64,000 bases of DNA from CAXBES01 sp963974915 (GTDB lineage Bacteria > Bacteroidota > Bacteroidia > Flavobacteriales > Flavobacteriaceae). Under the pieces are notes generated by a model. The model was given only the letters and a program-made list of their open reading frames with translations, was not told where the DNA came from and searched no databases. Positions 17,651-26,728 of the stretch are shown piece after piece. The translations under genes were made by a program, and so were the position numbers. Location: positions 124,001 to 188,000 of the forward strand of contig CAXBES010000006.1 in assembly GCA_963974915.1 (NCBI GenBank), in the 5' to 3' direction. The stretch's first letter is position 1. Each line of letters starts with the position of its first letter.

Positions 17651-18529
17651 TTATTCGTGTTCCAACCGATCTTTAAATTCTGAGATCTGAGCCTTTACCT
17701 TCGGATCTAACTCCGGAAACTTAATATCATCATACTTCTGAAGCTCTTCTAAAAGAATACTCGCTACTATGTATCTGGCAACCGGCTTATCGTCTGCCGG
17801 GATAACGTACCACGGAGCATTGGATTTAGATGTTCTGCTGATCGCATCCTCATAACACCTCATATAATCGTCCCATAAATCTCGCTCGTCCAGGTCACCG
17901 GGAGAAAACTTCCAATTCTTCTCCGGTTTGTTGAGTCTTCGTAACTGACGTTTTTTCTGCTCTTCTTTTGAAAGGTGAAGGAAGAATTTAAATATTATAG
18001 TTCCGTTCGCCGCAATTGTTTTTTCGAAATTATTGATCTGTTCAAAACGTTTGTCCCAAAATGCTTCGTCCACATCATCTATAGTATTGATACCTGGAAG
18101 TCGCTCTCCCAGGATATAATCCGGATGTACTCTGGTCACTAGAACATTTTCATAATGCGTTCTATTAAACACCCCAAACTTACCTCTTGCCGGTAAAGCT
18201 ATATAATGTCTCCAAAGATAATCGTGGTTTCGCTCCAGGTCTGTAGGCACTTTAAAGCTATGCACCACAACCCCTCTGGCGTTAAAATCTTTAAAAACCT
18301 CCCTGATAAGACTATCCTTTCCGGCAGCATCCATCCCTTGAAAGCAAACTAAAACAGCATATTTTCCATGAGCGTACAACTTATCCTGAAGCTCCCCTAA
18401 TTGCTCTCTCTCTTTTTCCAGATGCTTCTCTGCCTTTTTCTTAGATGCTTCTAAATTACTTACAGTTGGTATTTCTGAAAGCTCTATTTTTCCAGTTACT
18501 TTAAAATCTGATGCCTTAATTGATTTCAT
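17651..18529 (-). CDS. PPK2-family polyphosphate kinase/phosphotransferase
   Basis: A 292-residue cytosolic enzyme that uses polyphosphate to phosphorylate nucleotides (or the reverse). Walker A is QGMDAAGKDS; FKVPT, then WRHYIALPARG and FNRTHYE form the lid/Walker B region typical of PPK2; WKFSPGDLDER follows. I chose the ATG at 18529 (MKSIKASDF). The frame extends to a TTG at 18559, but those ten codons are hydrophobic and overlap a TATCTTTA box resembling the -7 element. It stands alone between the M28 peptidase and the response regulator. Confidence 0.93.
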   Translation of the reverse strand: MKSIKASDFKVTGKIELSEIPTVSNLEASKKKAEKHLEKEREQLGELQDKLYAHGKYAVLVCFQGMDAAGKDSLIREVFKDFNARGVVVHSFKVPTDLERNHDYLWRHYIALPARGKFGVFNRTHYENVLVTRVHPDYILGERLPGINTIDDVDEAFWDKRFEQINNFEKTIAANGTIIFKFFLHLSKEEQKKRQLRRLNKPEKNWKFSPGDLDERDLWDDYMRCYEDAISRTSKSNAPWYVIPADDKPVARYIVASILLEELQKYDDIKFPELDPKVKAQISEFKDRLEHE

Positions 18530-18666
18530 GTATAAAAGTTTTAAAGCTAAAGATAACAAACATTATCTGAACCAATCCGGCGTTGCTATTATCGTGTGTA
18601 TCACAAGTAAACGAATATCAATAAATGTAATCACTGAAAACCTTAAAAGTTAACGCAGGGTTCCTT

Positions 18667-19830
18667 CTACTTGGAAGCAAAAGACCTTACATCGTCCTCA
18701 CTTACTTCCGAACCACCTAAAATAATAAGACGTTCTACCACATTTCTAAGTTCTCGTATATTTCCTGTCCAATCGTATTCCTGTAACAGTTTTGTTGCCT
18801 TGGTCGAAAATTTCTTTTGAGCTGTACCATGCTCCTCGGCAATTTTCTTGGTAAAATATTCAATAAGCAATGGAATATCTTCACGCCTTTCATTAAGCGC
18901 AGGTACTTTTATCAGGATCACTGCCAAACGGTGATAAAGGTCTTCTCTAAAGTTACCTTCGGCTATTTCCTTTTTCAGGTCTTTATTAGTGGCAGCGACA
19001 ACGCGCACATCTACCTTAATATCTTTATCGCTTCCCACTCTTTGTACCTTATTCTCTTGAAGGGCTCTAAGCACTTTCGCCTGCGCCGAAAGGCTCATAT
19101 CTCCCACCTCATCTAAAAATATAGTACCACCATTCGCGGCTTCGAACTTTCCAGCCCTATCCTTGTTAGCCGATGTAAACGCTCCTTTAACATGACCAAA
19201 AAGTTCACTTTCAATTAATTCACTGGGAATAGCAGCGCAATTAACCTCGATCATAGGACCTTTAGAGCGTTCACTTTTTTGGTGAATCCAGTGAGCCACT
19301 AATTCTTTTCCAGTACCGTTTGGACCTGTAATGAACACACGAGCTTCGGTTGGTGAAACTTTCTCAATCATTTCTTTTATTTGAGTAATAGCTTCAGATT
19401 CGCCTATCATTTCGTAGTTCTTACTCACTTTTTTCTTTAAACGGGTATTTTCAACGACCAGTTCTTTTCTATCGAGGGCAATACGAACAGTATTTAAGAG
19501 TCGGTTTAGATCCGGAGGCTTAGAAATATAATCGAATGCGCCCAGTCTCATAGTGTTTACTGCAGTATCCAGATCGCCATGTCCTGATATCATTACCATA
19601 GGAACTTCGGGTTTTATCCTTTTCACAGCCTCGAGAACTTCAACACCATCCATTTTTGGCATTTTTATATCGCACAATACCAAATCAAAGTCATCCTTTT
19701 TTATAAGTTCAATTCCGGCAAGACCATCTTCTGCTTCAGTTACCTGATAGGTATCATTTTCTTCGGAAAGTATTTTGACAAGAACTCTGCGAATTGCAGC
19801 TTCATCTTCAATAATAAGTATTTTCGCCAT
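18667..19830 (-). CDS. NtrC-type response regulator without a DNA-binding domain
   Basis: A 387-residue protein with an N-terminal receiver domain (acidic pocket IIEDEAA, phospho-acceptor Asp in LVLCDIKMPKMDG, Thr/Ser and Lys in ISKPPD). An AAA+ sigma-54 interaction domain follows (Walker A TGPNGTGKE, Walker B FLDEVGDMS, sensor RALQENKVQRVGS, arginine-finger region REDLYHRL). The sigma-54 contact loop reads GAFTSA rather than GAFTGA. The chain stops after the R2 region (ELRNVVERLIIL plus about 15 residues), so the usual C-terminal Fis-type helix-turn-helix is missing. It starts 2 bp after the DUF6268 stop, so it is co-transcribed with the upstream envelope genes. No histidine kinase is adjacent. 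Confidence 0.93.
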   Translation of the reverse strand: MAKILIIEDEAAIRRVLVKILSEENDTYQVTEAEDGLAGIELIKKDDFDLVLCDIKMPKMDGVEVLEAVKRIKPEVPMVMISGHGDLDTAVNTMRLGAFDYISKPPDLNRLLNTVRIALDRKELVVENTRLKKKVSKNYEMIGESEAITQIKEMIEKVSPTEARVFITGPNGTGKELVAHWIHQKSERSKGPMIEVNCAAIPSELIESELFGHVKGAFTSANKDRAGKFEAANGGTIFLDEVGDMSLSAQAKVLRALQENKVQRVGSDKDIKVDVRVVAATNKDLKKEIAEGNFREDLYHRLAVILIKVPALNERREDIPLLIEYFTKKIAEEHGTAQKKFSTKATKLLQEYDWTGNIRELRNVVERLIILGGSEVSEDDVRSFASK

Positions 19831-19832
19831 TT

Positions 19833-20723
19833 TTAAAATTTAAATTTCATTCCAGCTCTCACGTAGAATGTATTGTCGTCATTGATTATATACGAGGTTT
19901 CCCTATTGTTATCCCGTATTCTGAATTCGTTATACACAGAATGCGCACCGTAAAGATAAAATAAAAGGTGGTCTGTAAAATAATGTTCGTAGCCTAAGCC
20001 GAAAAGTACCATGGTCATCGATACGTTTTCACCAACTACAGTATTGTCAGGAATAATAATGTTATTTTGTATGTTTCCGAAGAAATTATCCAAAGTCCCA
20101 AATGCCTGAAATGCATCTTTATGCGAATCGTTTAAATAATATCGAATATTAGACTTGGGAACCCCAACGGTATAGGTCCAATTAGGATGAAATTCTTTAT
20201 AAAAGTTGACCAAAGGAAGTGGATAGTTACGCCCTGGCGTTGTGGAGTAATTGAGACCCATAATAAGTCGGTAGGGCTTTTCAACACTCTCATCTTTCCT
20301 CTCGTAAATCGCATAAACAGCTCCAAGATATATAAGGTCATCGCTCACTAATTTACCTTCCAAGTTCGAATTTACACGAACTCCCGCTTTAAAACCAAGC
20401 CGCCAATTATCTGTCAATTTATAAGTATACCCCAGATAAGCCTCCATTTGCTGAATATTGCTAATGGTTTCCGGGTCGAATGGTACGGGATCACCTATAC
20501 TGATCTCGACATTACGATACTCTAAACCAATCACTAAAAAGCGTCCAGAGCCAACTTGAAGCGGTATTGGAGCTTGAACCAATGCGCGGTAGCGACTAAT
20601 TGAGTTATTTGAGTTTGAATACGGAATATGTAAATATTCGATTCTGGCTAAATCTGTGGTTTGAGTAAAACCAAGGGTTGTCAACATGAAACATGCGACA
20701 AACACTATAAAGTGTTTTTTCAT
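19833..20723 (-). CDS. DUF6268 outer-membrane beta-barrel-like protein
   Basis: A 296-residue exported protein with signal peptide (cleaved near GFTQ). It is built of alternating amphipathic strands (RFLVIGLEYRNVEI, NWRLGFKAGVRVN, VRAGMKFKF at the end) and ends in Phe, as expected for an outer-membrane barrel. The pattern fits DUF6268, of unknown function. It is 16 bp after the MscS gene and 2 bp before the response regulator, so it may be a component of the same envelope-sensing operon. Confidence 0.82.
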   Translation of the reverse strand: MKKHFIVFVACFMLTTLGFTQTTDLARIEYLHIPYSNSNNSISRYRALVQAPIPLQVGSGRFLVIGLEYRNVEISIGDPVPFDPETISNIQQMEAYLGYTYKLTDNWRLGFKAGVRVNSNLEGKLVSDDLIYLGAVYAIYERKDESVEKPYRLIMGLNYSTTPGRNYPLPLVNFYKEFHPNWTYTVGVPKSNIRYYLNDSHKDAFQAFGTLDNFFGNIQNNIIIPDNTVVGENVSMTMVLFGLGYEHYFTDHLLFYLYGAHSVYNEFRIRDNNRETSYIINDDNTFYVRAGMKFKF

Positions 20724-20739
20724 AAATCATTTTTACTTT

Positions 20740-21708
20740 TTAATCATCGGCTAAATTTGTTGAAAGATTACTATTGGTTGAATTGTTGTTATTATTGTCG
20801 TTATTGTGTTTGTTATCGTTGTCGTTACTTGCAAAAACATGAACATCGCGTTGTGGGAATGGTATGGTAACATTATTCTCACGGAAAAGCGCATCAATCC
20901 TAAATCGGATCTCACTTTTTATTTTCGGATCCACAAAGCTGTCGGTTATAAAAAAATAAACACTAAAATCTAATGAGGAATCACCAAAGTTTTCGAATAA
21001 AGCAAAGGGTTTCGGTGTTTTTAAAACTCCTTTTTGCTCGGCTACACTTTGAAGTAATAACTTTTCTACCTTCCTCACATCACTTCCGTAGGCAACACCT
21101 ACACTAACCGACTCTCTGGTTGTCTTATGATTTTGAGTATAATTATATATTGATTCGGTAATAAATTTATGGTTCGGGATTATAATAATTTTGTCATCTC
21201 TTGTTAGCGCTCTGGTAGTTCTTAATTTAATCTCTACTACCCTACCTACTTTCCCGTTTATTTCAATTATATCTCCTACGAGTAAAGACTTATCTAAAAT
21301 GATGAAAATCCCGCCAATTATATCCTGAAAGAGCTCCTGTAATGCTAGTCCTAAACCTACCAGTAAGGCAGCAGAAGCAGCAATAAACGGAGTTACGTTT
21401 ATCCCCGCTAAACTCAATACCACAAATACAACGATGATATAAGTTATGTATTTTATAAACTTAAATACACTTATAAATTTATTCTTATCGGTACTGTCCA
21501 TTTTTCGGGTAAACAACACCCGAATCCACTTCAGCAAAAAACTGGCGATCACAAATGAAATTAATACAAGGAATAACAATCCAACAGTGATGTCAATTTG
21601 TTTATCACCTTCCCCAAAATGAATCCCGTAGTTTAGAAACTCCCGGATTGCACCCCAGATATCTTCCTTAACTACTTCTTCTATTTTCTCTGTAACCTGC
21701 TCTTGCAC
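20740..21708 (-). CDS. Small-conductance mechanosensitive channel (MscS family) with Asn-rich tail
   Basis: A 322-residue MscS-type channel: three membrane helices, with the pore-lining helix and beta domain in AASAALLVGLGLALQELFQD and GIFIILDKSLLVGDII. The C-terminal vestibule domain ends at PFPQRDVHVF. After that comes a low-complexity tail of about 28 residues rich in Asn and Asp, encoded by imperfect trinucleotide repeats (about 20765-20830). MscS channels release osmolytes on hypo-osmotic shock. It lies 5 bp after the ABC permease gene, within the operon 23960-18667. Confidence 0.93.
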   Translation of the reverse strand: MQEQVTEKIEEVVKEDIWGAIREFLNYGIHFGEGDKQIDITVGLLFLVLISFVIASFLLKWIRVLFTRKMDSTDKNKFISVFKFIKYITYIIVVFVVLSLAGINVTPFIAASAALLVGLGLALQELFQDIIGGIFIILDKSLLVGDIIEINGKVGRVVEIKLRTTRALTRDDKIIIIPNHKFITESIYNYTQNHKTTRESVSVGVAYGSDVRKVEKLLLQSVAEQKGVLKTPKPFALFENFGDSSLDFSVYFFITDSFVDPKIKSEIRFRIDALFRENNVTIPFPQRDVHVFASNDNDNKHNNDNNNNNSTNSNLSTNLADD

Positions 21709-21713
21709 TTTAT

Positions 21714-23024
21714 TTAATATTTAAGCCATTTAAATATCTCCTTATAGCTCGCTTTTTTTCCATACATCAAGATACCCACCCTATAGATCTTTGATGCAAA
21801 CCAAACGGTTCCAATAAATGTCGCAAATAAAATTGCAATTGAGAGTATCTGTTGCCATATTGGTACACCAAAAGGAATTCTCATTAGCATTACCACCGGA
21901 CTCGTAAAAGGGATGTATGAAAAGACTTGAGACACCGTTCCATGCGGATTCTCGATCACGGTAAAGAAACCAACATATACCGCCAGAATAAGCGGCATTA
22001 GTATTGGCATCATAAATTGTTGGGTGTCAGTTTCACTGTCAACCGCTGCACCTATTGCCGCATATAAAGATGCGTAGAGAAGATAGCCTCCCACAAAAAA
22101 TAACAGAAACATTATAGTCAAATTTAAGAGAGGTAAATTGTTTATCTCCATCATCACTTCTTGTATAAATTGCGGCGACCCCGAATCTACTCCTTGCGTG
22201 ATCATTTCTTGTTGTTGAGACGAAACTGCCGAAGGATCTATTCCAAAAATAGAACTTACCACTAAACTTAAAACACCTATAAGAACCACCCATACCATAA
22301 ATTGAGTAATCCCCGCCAGAGAAGTACCAAAGATCTTCCCGAGCAACAATTTCATTGGTTTTACCGATGAAATGATAACCTCTATTATCCTACTGGTCTT
22401 CTCTTCTATCACGCTCCTCATGATCATATTGCCATAGATAATTATGAACATAAAGAGTAAATATCCCGCAGCTCCGCCAAAAATCAACTTAAGCCCGGAT
22501 CCTAATTTCGATGTTTCCTCTCCTTTATATGTCTCAAGATGTGTATTGATCTTTATTCTCAATTCCTTTATCTGTTCGGCATCTATTCCGGCTTCTCTCA
22601 GTTTTACCGTATTAACTTTTTCCTCAATAGCATCTTCAATATCATCCATTACCACTAAAGAAGGTGAATCTTCACTATAAAAGGTAATACTATCTGCCAG
22701 GTCCTCTATTTTATTTGTCTTTGGAATATAAAGCAGACCATAATTTTCATCTTCTTCATTACTTTTCTTTGCTTCGGAAAGGCTCATACCCGAGACCATG
22801 TTGTATTTTAAGTTATCGGTGCTTTCGAACTGATTCTGAAACAACCCACTTTCGTCTAAAACTGAAACAACTCGTACTTTATCATTGTTCAAGTTTGAGA
22901 GGTAAGCGACTAAGGTGAAAATTCCGACGAAGATCAACGGACTCAAAAAAGTCATGATAATAAACGACTTGTTTCGTACTTTATTCAGGTATTCTCTTTT
23001 TATAATTAAGGAAAGATGATTCAT
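21714..23024 (-). CDS. ABC-2 type transporter permease (NatB-like)
   Basis: A 436-residue permease: an N-terminal helix (KSFIIMTFLSPLIFVGIFTLV), a large extracytoplasmic domain (residues about 45-185), then five or six helices in the C-terminal half with SVIEEKTSRIIEVIISSVKP, the conserved coupling segment of NatB/YhaP-type exporters. It pairs with the ATPase encoded 9 bp upstream. NatAB-type systems export Na+ or other toxic ions, or help withstand envelope stress; substrate not known. Confidence 0.92.
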   Translation of the reverse strand: MNHLSLIIKREYLNKVRNKSFIIMTFLSPLIFVGIFTLVAYLSNLNNDKVRVVSVLDESGLFQNQFESTDNLKYNMVSGMSLSEAKKSNEEDENYGLLYIPKTNKIEDLADSITFYSEDSPSLVVMDDIEDAIEEKVNTVKLREAGIDAEQIKELRIKINTHLETYKGEETSKLGSGLKLIFGGAAGYLLFMFIIIYGNMIMRSVIEEKTSRIIEVIISSVKPMKLLLGKIFGTSLAGITQFMVWVVLIGVLSLVVSSIFGIDPSAVSSQQQEMITQGVDSGSPQFIQEVMMEINNLPLLNLTIMFLLFFVGGYLLYASLYAAIGAAVDSETDTQQFMMPILMPLILAVYVGFFTVIENPHGTVSQVFSYIPFTSPVVMLMRIPFGVPIWQQILSIAILFATFIGTVWFASKIYRVGILMYGKKASYKEIFKWLKY

Positions 23025-23033
23025 AATCTGGAA

Positions 23034-23960
23034 TTAGTTGTTGCTAACAGTTTCAATAAAAATATCATTTGCAGAAGGAATAACTTCCACAAAATGCGAA
23101 AGCTGCCCCTTGGAGGTTAAGTAACTAACCAAATCATTGGGAGAATCCCCCTCAGGAATTTTAATTTTATACTGCAACTCGTCATTAATACTCTTAAACG
23201 ATGCCGGCGATATCTCGAAGCGACCTTCTAACTCTGTCAATACTTCTTCCCTATTGTTGGTTTGTAAGCCAACCTCGAAAGTATTCGATTTATAGGCGCG
23301 TTTAATATCGATGAGTTTACCATCGAGAATTTTATTCGATTTATGAATTAATGCGATGTGATCACACATTTCCTCTACAGATTCCATTCTGTGAGTTGAA
23401 AAAATCACCGTTGCTCCTTCATCGCGAAGTTTCAGGATTTCATCTTTTATCAAGTTTGCATTTATGGGATCGAAACCACTAAAAGGCTCATCAAAAATTA
23501 GTAATTTAGGTTGGTGCAAGACAGTGACGACAAACTGTATTTTTTGTGCCATACCTTTAGACAGTTCCTGTATCTTTTTATTCCACCAATCCCCAATTTC
23601 AAGCCTGTCGAACCAATATTTTAATCTGGTTTTCGCCTCCTGATGAGAAAGTCCTTTTAGCTGAGCCAGATATAAAGCCTGCTCTCCAACTTTCATAGAT
23701 TTATACAAACCTCTTTCCTCCGGCAGGTACCCAATATTCTGAATATGCCGAGGTTTCAACACTTCTCCGTCTAAAAAAACCGATCCTGTATCGGGCATTG
23801 TAATTTGATTAATAATTCTAATGAATGTTGTTTTGCCAGCTCCGTTCGGACCAAGCAGTCCGAAAATACTTCCCTTCGGAACCTCTATAGATATATTGTT
23901 GATCGCTTTATAGTCTCCAAAGGACTTTGAAACGTTATTGGCTACTAAGAGTTTTTCCAT
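23034..23960 (-). CDS. ABC transporter ATP-binding protein (NatA-like)
   Basis: A 308-residue stand-alone ATPase. Walker A is GPNGAGKTT, the signature reads ELSKGMAQKIQFV in place of the strict LSGGQ, Walker B is LLIFDEPFSGFDP, and the H-loop is STHR. About 80 residues follow the ATPase core, as in NatA/CcmA-like subunits. It opens the run natA-natB-mscS-DUF6268-regulator, with intergenic gaps of 2-16 bp, and follows dnaJ after a terminator. Confidence 0.94.
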   Translation of the reverse strand: MEKLLVANNVSKSFGDYKAINNISIEVPKGSIFGLLGPNGAGKTTFIRIINQITMPDTGSVFLDGEVLKPRHIQNIGYLPEERGLYKSMKVGEQALYLAQLKGLSHQEAKTRLKYWFDRLEIGDWWNKKIQELSKGMAQKIQFVVTVLHQPKLLIFDEPFSGFDPINANLIKDEILKLRDEGATVIFSTHRMESVEEMCDHIALIHKSNKILDGKLIDIKRAYKSNTFEVGLQTNNREEVLTELEGRFEISPASFKSINDELQYKIKIPEGDSPNDLVSYLTSKGQLSHFVEVIPSANDIFIETVSNN

Positions 23961-24110
23961 ACTATGGTTTGAGTTAGGTAAATATATTGAATTGCAAGTG
24001 AAGCACTCTTCGTATTAAGAGTATTTTAAAACTATTTGTGAGTGAAACCTATATTTTGTTACAAAAACGGAGAAGAAATGAGGCACTTTGACTTGGTTTA
24101 AAAAACAAAA

Positions 24111-24140
24111 CCCACCCTTTAAAATACATTGAAGGGTGGG
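24111..24140 (-). terminator. Intrinsic terminator after grpE-dnaJ
   Basis: CCCACCCTT and AAGGGTGGG form a 9-10 bp stem. Read on the minus strand the hairpin is followed by a T-rich run (24110 downward). It separates the chaperone operon from the ABC operon. Confidence 0.88.
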
Positions 24141-24227
24141 AAAAAAATTGCTATGAAAAAGAAAAATTATCACTACTTAGAAGTAGCGACTTTCAAATAT
24201 AAGTAAAATAATTAAATTAACGTTTGT

Positions 24228-25334
24228 TTAAGAAAACATATCCTTTACTTTTTCAAAAAACGATTTATCTTCTTTCTCCGGCTTCGGTTGAAAATGTTCA
24301 TCATTACTCATTTTCTCGAAAAATTCACGTTGCTCTTTAGTAAGATCTTTTGGTGTCCAAACATTCACATGTACCAATAGATCTCCGGTTCCGTAGCCAT
24401 TTATACTAGGAATTCCTTTATTTCGAAGGCGTAGTATCTTCCCACTTTGCGTTCCCGATTCTACTTTGATACGCACCTTTCCGGTTACCGTATCAATTTC
24501 TTTAGACGTACCTAGAGCGGCTTCCGAAAAACTAATATAAAGATCGTAATGTAGATTATCACCTTCACGTTGCAAGGCTGGGTGCGGCTGTTCTTCAATT
24601 GCCACTAATAAGTCACCCGGTATTCCATTTCCCGGTGCATCATTCCCTTTCCCGGTAACTTTTAATTGCATCCCATCTACAACTCCGGCCGGAATCTTAA
24701 TAGAAACAGTTTCTTCGGTAGATAACATTCCCTGAGCGTCTGCATTAGCAGGTTTTTTGTCTATCACCTGTCCGCTACCACCACAAGTACTGCAGGTAGC
24801 AGAAGTTTGCATCCTTCCAAGAATTGTATTCTGTATTCGCGTTACTTGTCCGTTACCGTTACAGGTTCCACAGGTACTATAAGTAGTTCCCTGTGCGACC
24901 TTCTTACGTTTTACTTTTATCTTTTTCTCAACGCCATTGGCGATTTCCTCTAAAGTTAACCGAACACGAATACGCAGATTGCTTCCTTTGATGGTACGGC
25001 GTCCGCCACCTCCGAAGCCACTAAAACCTCCAAAAGCACCGCCGAAAATATCTCCAAACTGACTAAAGATATCGTCCATATTCATACCACCGCCGCCAAA
25101 TCCACCGGCACCTTCAAAAGCCTGATGACCATATTGATCATATCTTGCTTTTTTGTTTGGATCACTTAAGACTTCGTACGCTTCTGCTGCCTTTTTAAAA
25201 AGCTCTTCAGATTTCGCATCGCCGGGATTTTTATCCGGGTGGTACTCTATTGCTTTTTTTCGATAAGCTTTCTTAATCTCCGCCGCCGTGGCAGTTTTAG
25301 ATACACCTAATAACTCGTAATAATCTTCTTTCAT
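24228..25334 (-). CDS. dnaJ: Chaperone DnaJ (two-motif zinc domain)
   Basis: A 368-residue Hsp40 co-chaperone that delivers substrates to DnaK and stimulates its ATPase. The J domain (residues 1-70) has the HPD motif in YHPDKNPGD; a Gly/Phe-rich segment follows. The zinc region holds only two CxxCxGxG motifs (CGTCNGNG and CSTCGGSG) instead of four, matching zinc centre II; centre I motifs are absent. The C-terminal substrate-binding domains (VSIKIPAGVVDGM onward) are intact. It starts 4 bp after grpE. Confidence 0.97.
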   Translation of the reverse strand: MKEDYYELLGVSKTATAAEIKKAYRKKAIEYHPDKNPGDAKSEELFKKAAEAYEVLSDPNKKARYDQYGHQAFEGAGGFGGGGMNMDDIFSQFGDIFGGAFGGFSGFGGGGRRTIKGSNLRIRVRLTLEEIANGVEKKIKVKRKKVAQGTTYSTCGTCNGNGQVTRIQNTILGRMQTSATCSTCGGSGQVIDKKPANADAQGMLSTEETVSIKIPAGVVDGMQLKVTGKGNDAPGNGIPGDLLVAIEEQPHPALQREGDNLHYDLYISFSEAALGTSKEIDTVTGKVRIKVESGTQSGKILRLRNKGIPSINGYGTGDLLVHVNVWTPKDLTKEQREFFEKMSNDEHFQPKPEKEDKSFFEKVKDMFS

Positions 25335-25338
25335 ACTG

Positions 25339-25887
25339 TTATTGTCCTATAACTACTTTAGGGTAGCGAATTATTTTATCACCTAAAGTGTAGCCTTTTT
25401 CTACTACATCAATAATTTTCCCCTTCAATTTCTTCGATGGGGCGGGAATTTGAGTAATTGCCTCATGAATTTCGGCATCAAAGGTATCCCCTTCATTTGT
25501 TTCAATAACCTGAAGTCCTTTAGCCTTCAGAGTTTCTACCAGCTTGTTATGAATTAAGCTCACGCCCTTCAAAAGACTATCGTCTTCAGATTTATTAATC
25601 TCCTTCAGAGCTCTTTCAAAATCATCTAAAACAGGCAACATAGAGATCATAACCTCTTGGCCCGCAGTTTTAAATAATTCAATTCGCTCGCGTCCCGTTC
25701 TCTTTTTATAGTTTTCAAATTCTGCAAATAATCGCAAATAGCGATCCTTTTCTGTCTGCAGTTCTAACTGTGCATTTTCCAAAGCATCTACATTTTCATT
25801 GTTCGTCGTTTCATTGTCGACAGTAGCTTCTTCTTGAGAATTTAATTCCTCAACCATATTCTCAACATTTTTATCTTTCTTGCTCAT
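25339..25887 (-). CDS. grpE: GrpE nucleotide exchange factor
   Basis: A 182-residue protein: an acidic disordered N-terminus, a long coiled coil (ELQTEKDRYLRLFAEFENYKKR) and the C-terminal beta-wing domain with VIETNEGDTFDAEIHEAI and GYTLGDKIIRYPKVVIGQ. GrpE releases ADP from DnaK and acts as a thermosensor. It forms an operon with dnaJ (4-bp gap) behind a well-formed promoter. Confidence 0.97.
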   Translation of the reverse strand: MSKKDKNVENMVEELNSQEEATVDNETTNNENVDALENAQLELQTEKDRYLRLFAEFENYKKRTGRERIELFKTAGQEVMISMLPVLDDFERALKEINKSEDDSLLKGVSLIHNKLVETLKAKGLQVIETNEGDTFDAEIHEAITQIPAPSKKLKGKIIDVVEKGYTLGDKIIRYPKVVIGQ

Positions 25888-25921
25888 AAATGAGTATTAT
25901 TTTCTGTTTTTCTGAAGGGAG

Positions 25922-25953
25922 CAAAAGTACTGCCATTTCTTATAAAATGTCAA
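25922..25953 (-). promoter_or_regulatory. Promoter of grpE-dnaJ
   Basis: On the minus strand TACTTTTG (25929-25922) matches TAnnTTTG, and TTG (25953-25951) lies 21 bp upstream. The -33 region overlaps two tandem copies of AAATGTCA (plus strand 25945-25952 and 25953-25960), which could be a regulator site. Confidence 0.65.
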
Positions 25954-26008
25954 AATGTCACGGTATTATTTTAATATTTATTTAAGATGAAATCATTTCA
26001 CGTATTGA

Positions 26009-26016
26009 TATTTTTG
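26009..26016 (+). promoter_or_regulatory. Candidate -7 box for the YceI gene
   Basis: TATTTTTG matches TAnnTTTG and lies 28 bp before the ATG at 26045. No good TTG is seen at the expected -33 distance. Confidence 0.5.
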
Positions 26017-26044
26017 CTGCCTTAACCATTAAAGAAAACTAAAA

Positions 26045-26710
26045 ATGAAAAAACAATTTTTAAATATTGCGTGTATACTTTTAATATCTATTGGGGCGGT
26101 TTCTTGTAAAGAAAACACTAAGGACAGTGAAACTAATGAGGTTGAGGCTGTAGCTGAAGCATCTAACGATGCAACCAACTTTACAGTTGATACAGAAAAA
26201 TCTAAAATATCATGGAAAGGTGAAAAACCTACTGGGACGCATTACGGAACTATTAAAATAGCTTCCGGGACCGTATCTGCTGAGAATAAAGATATTCAGG
26301 CCGGTAACTTCACGATCGACATGAAAACTATTGAAAGTGAAGATCTGGAAGGCGACTCAAAAGCAAATCTAGAAGCGCACTTAATGGGAACTGTTGAAGG
26401 GAAAGAAGGTGATTTTTTCAATGTAAACGCTTATCCAACCTCTACCTTTGAACTTACAAGCGTCGAAGGAGAAGGTGGAAATGTAACCGTGAAAGGAAAT
26501 TTGACCATAAAAGATAAAACCAATGCGATCGAATTTCCGGCAACTGTATCCTTCCCCGGCGATACTATGTTGTTAAAGAGTGAGACTTTCACAATTGACA
26601 GAACCAAGTGGGATGTAAATTATGGCTCAAAATCGATCTTCGATAATTTGGGAGATAAATTCATATCAGACGAAATTGAATTAACCGTAGAATTACACGC
26701 TAGTAAGTAA
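26045..26710 (+). CDS. YceI-family lipoprotein
   Basis: A 221-residue exported lipoprotein (lipobox GAVSC, Cys 21) with an acidic linker and a YceI lipocalin-like domain (residues about 45-221: FTVDTEKSKISWKGEK, HYGTIKIASG, KGNLTIKDKTNAIEFP). YceI domains are beta-barrels that bind polyprenoid or fatty-acid-like lipids in the periplasm. It is a single-gene unit with its own -7 box and a strong terminator. Confidence 0.93.
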   Translation: MKKQFLNIACILLISIGAVSCKENTKDSETNEVEAVAEASNDATNFTVDTEKSKISWKGEKPTGTHYGTIKIASGTVSAENKDIQAGNFTIDMKTIESEDLEGDSKANLEAHLMGTVEGKEGDFFNVNAYPTSTFELTSVEGEGGNVTVKGNLTIKDKTNAIEFPATVSFPGDTMLLKSETFTIDRTKWDVNYGSKSIFDNLGDKFISDEIELTVELHASK

Positions 26711-26728
26711 AAAACGCTAGATACAAAA

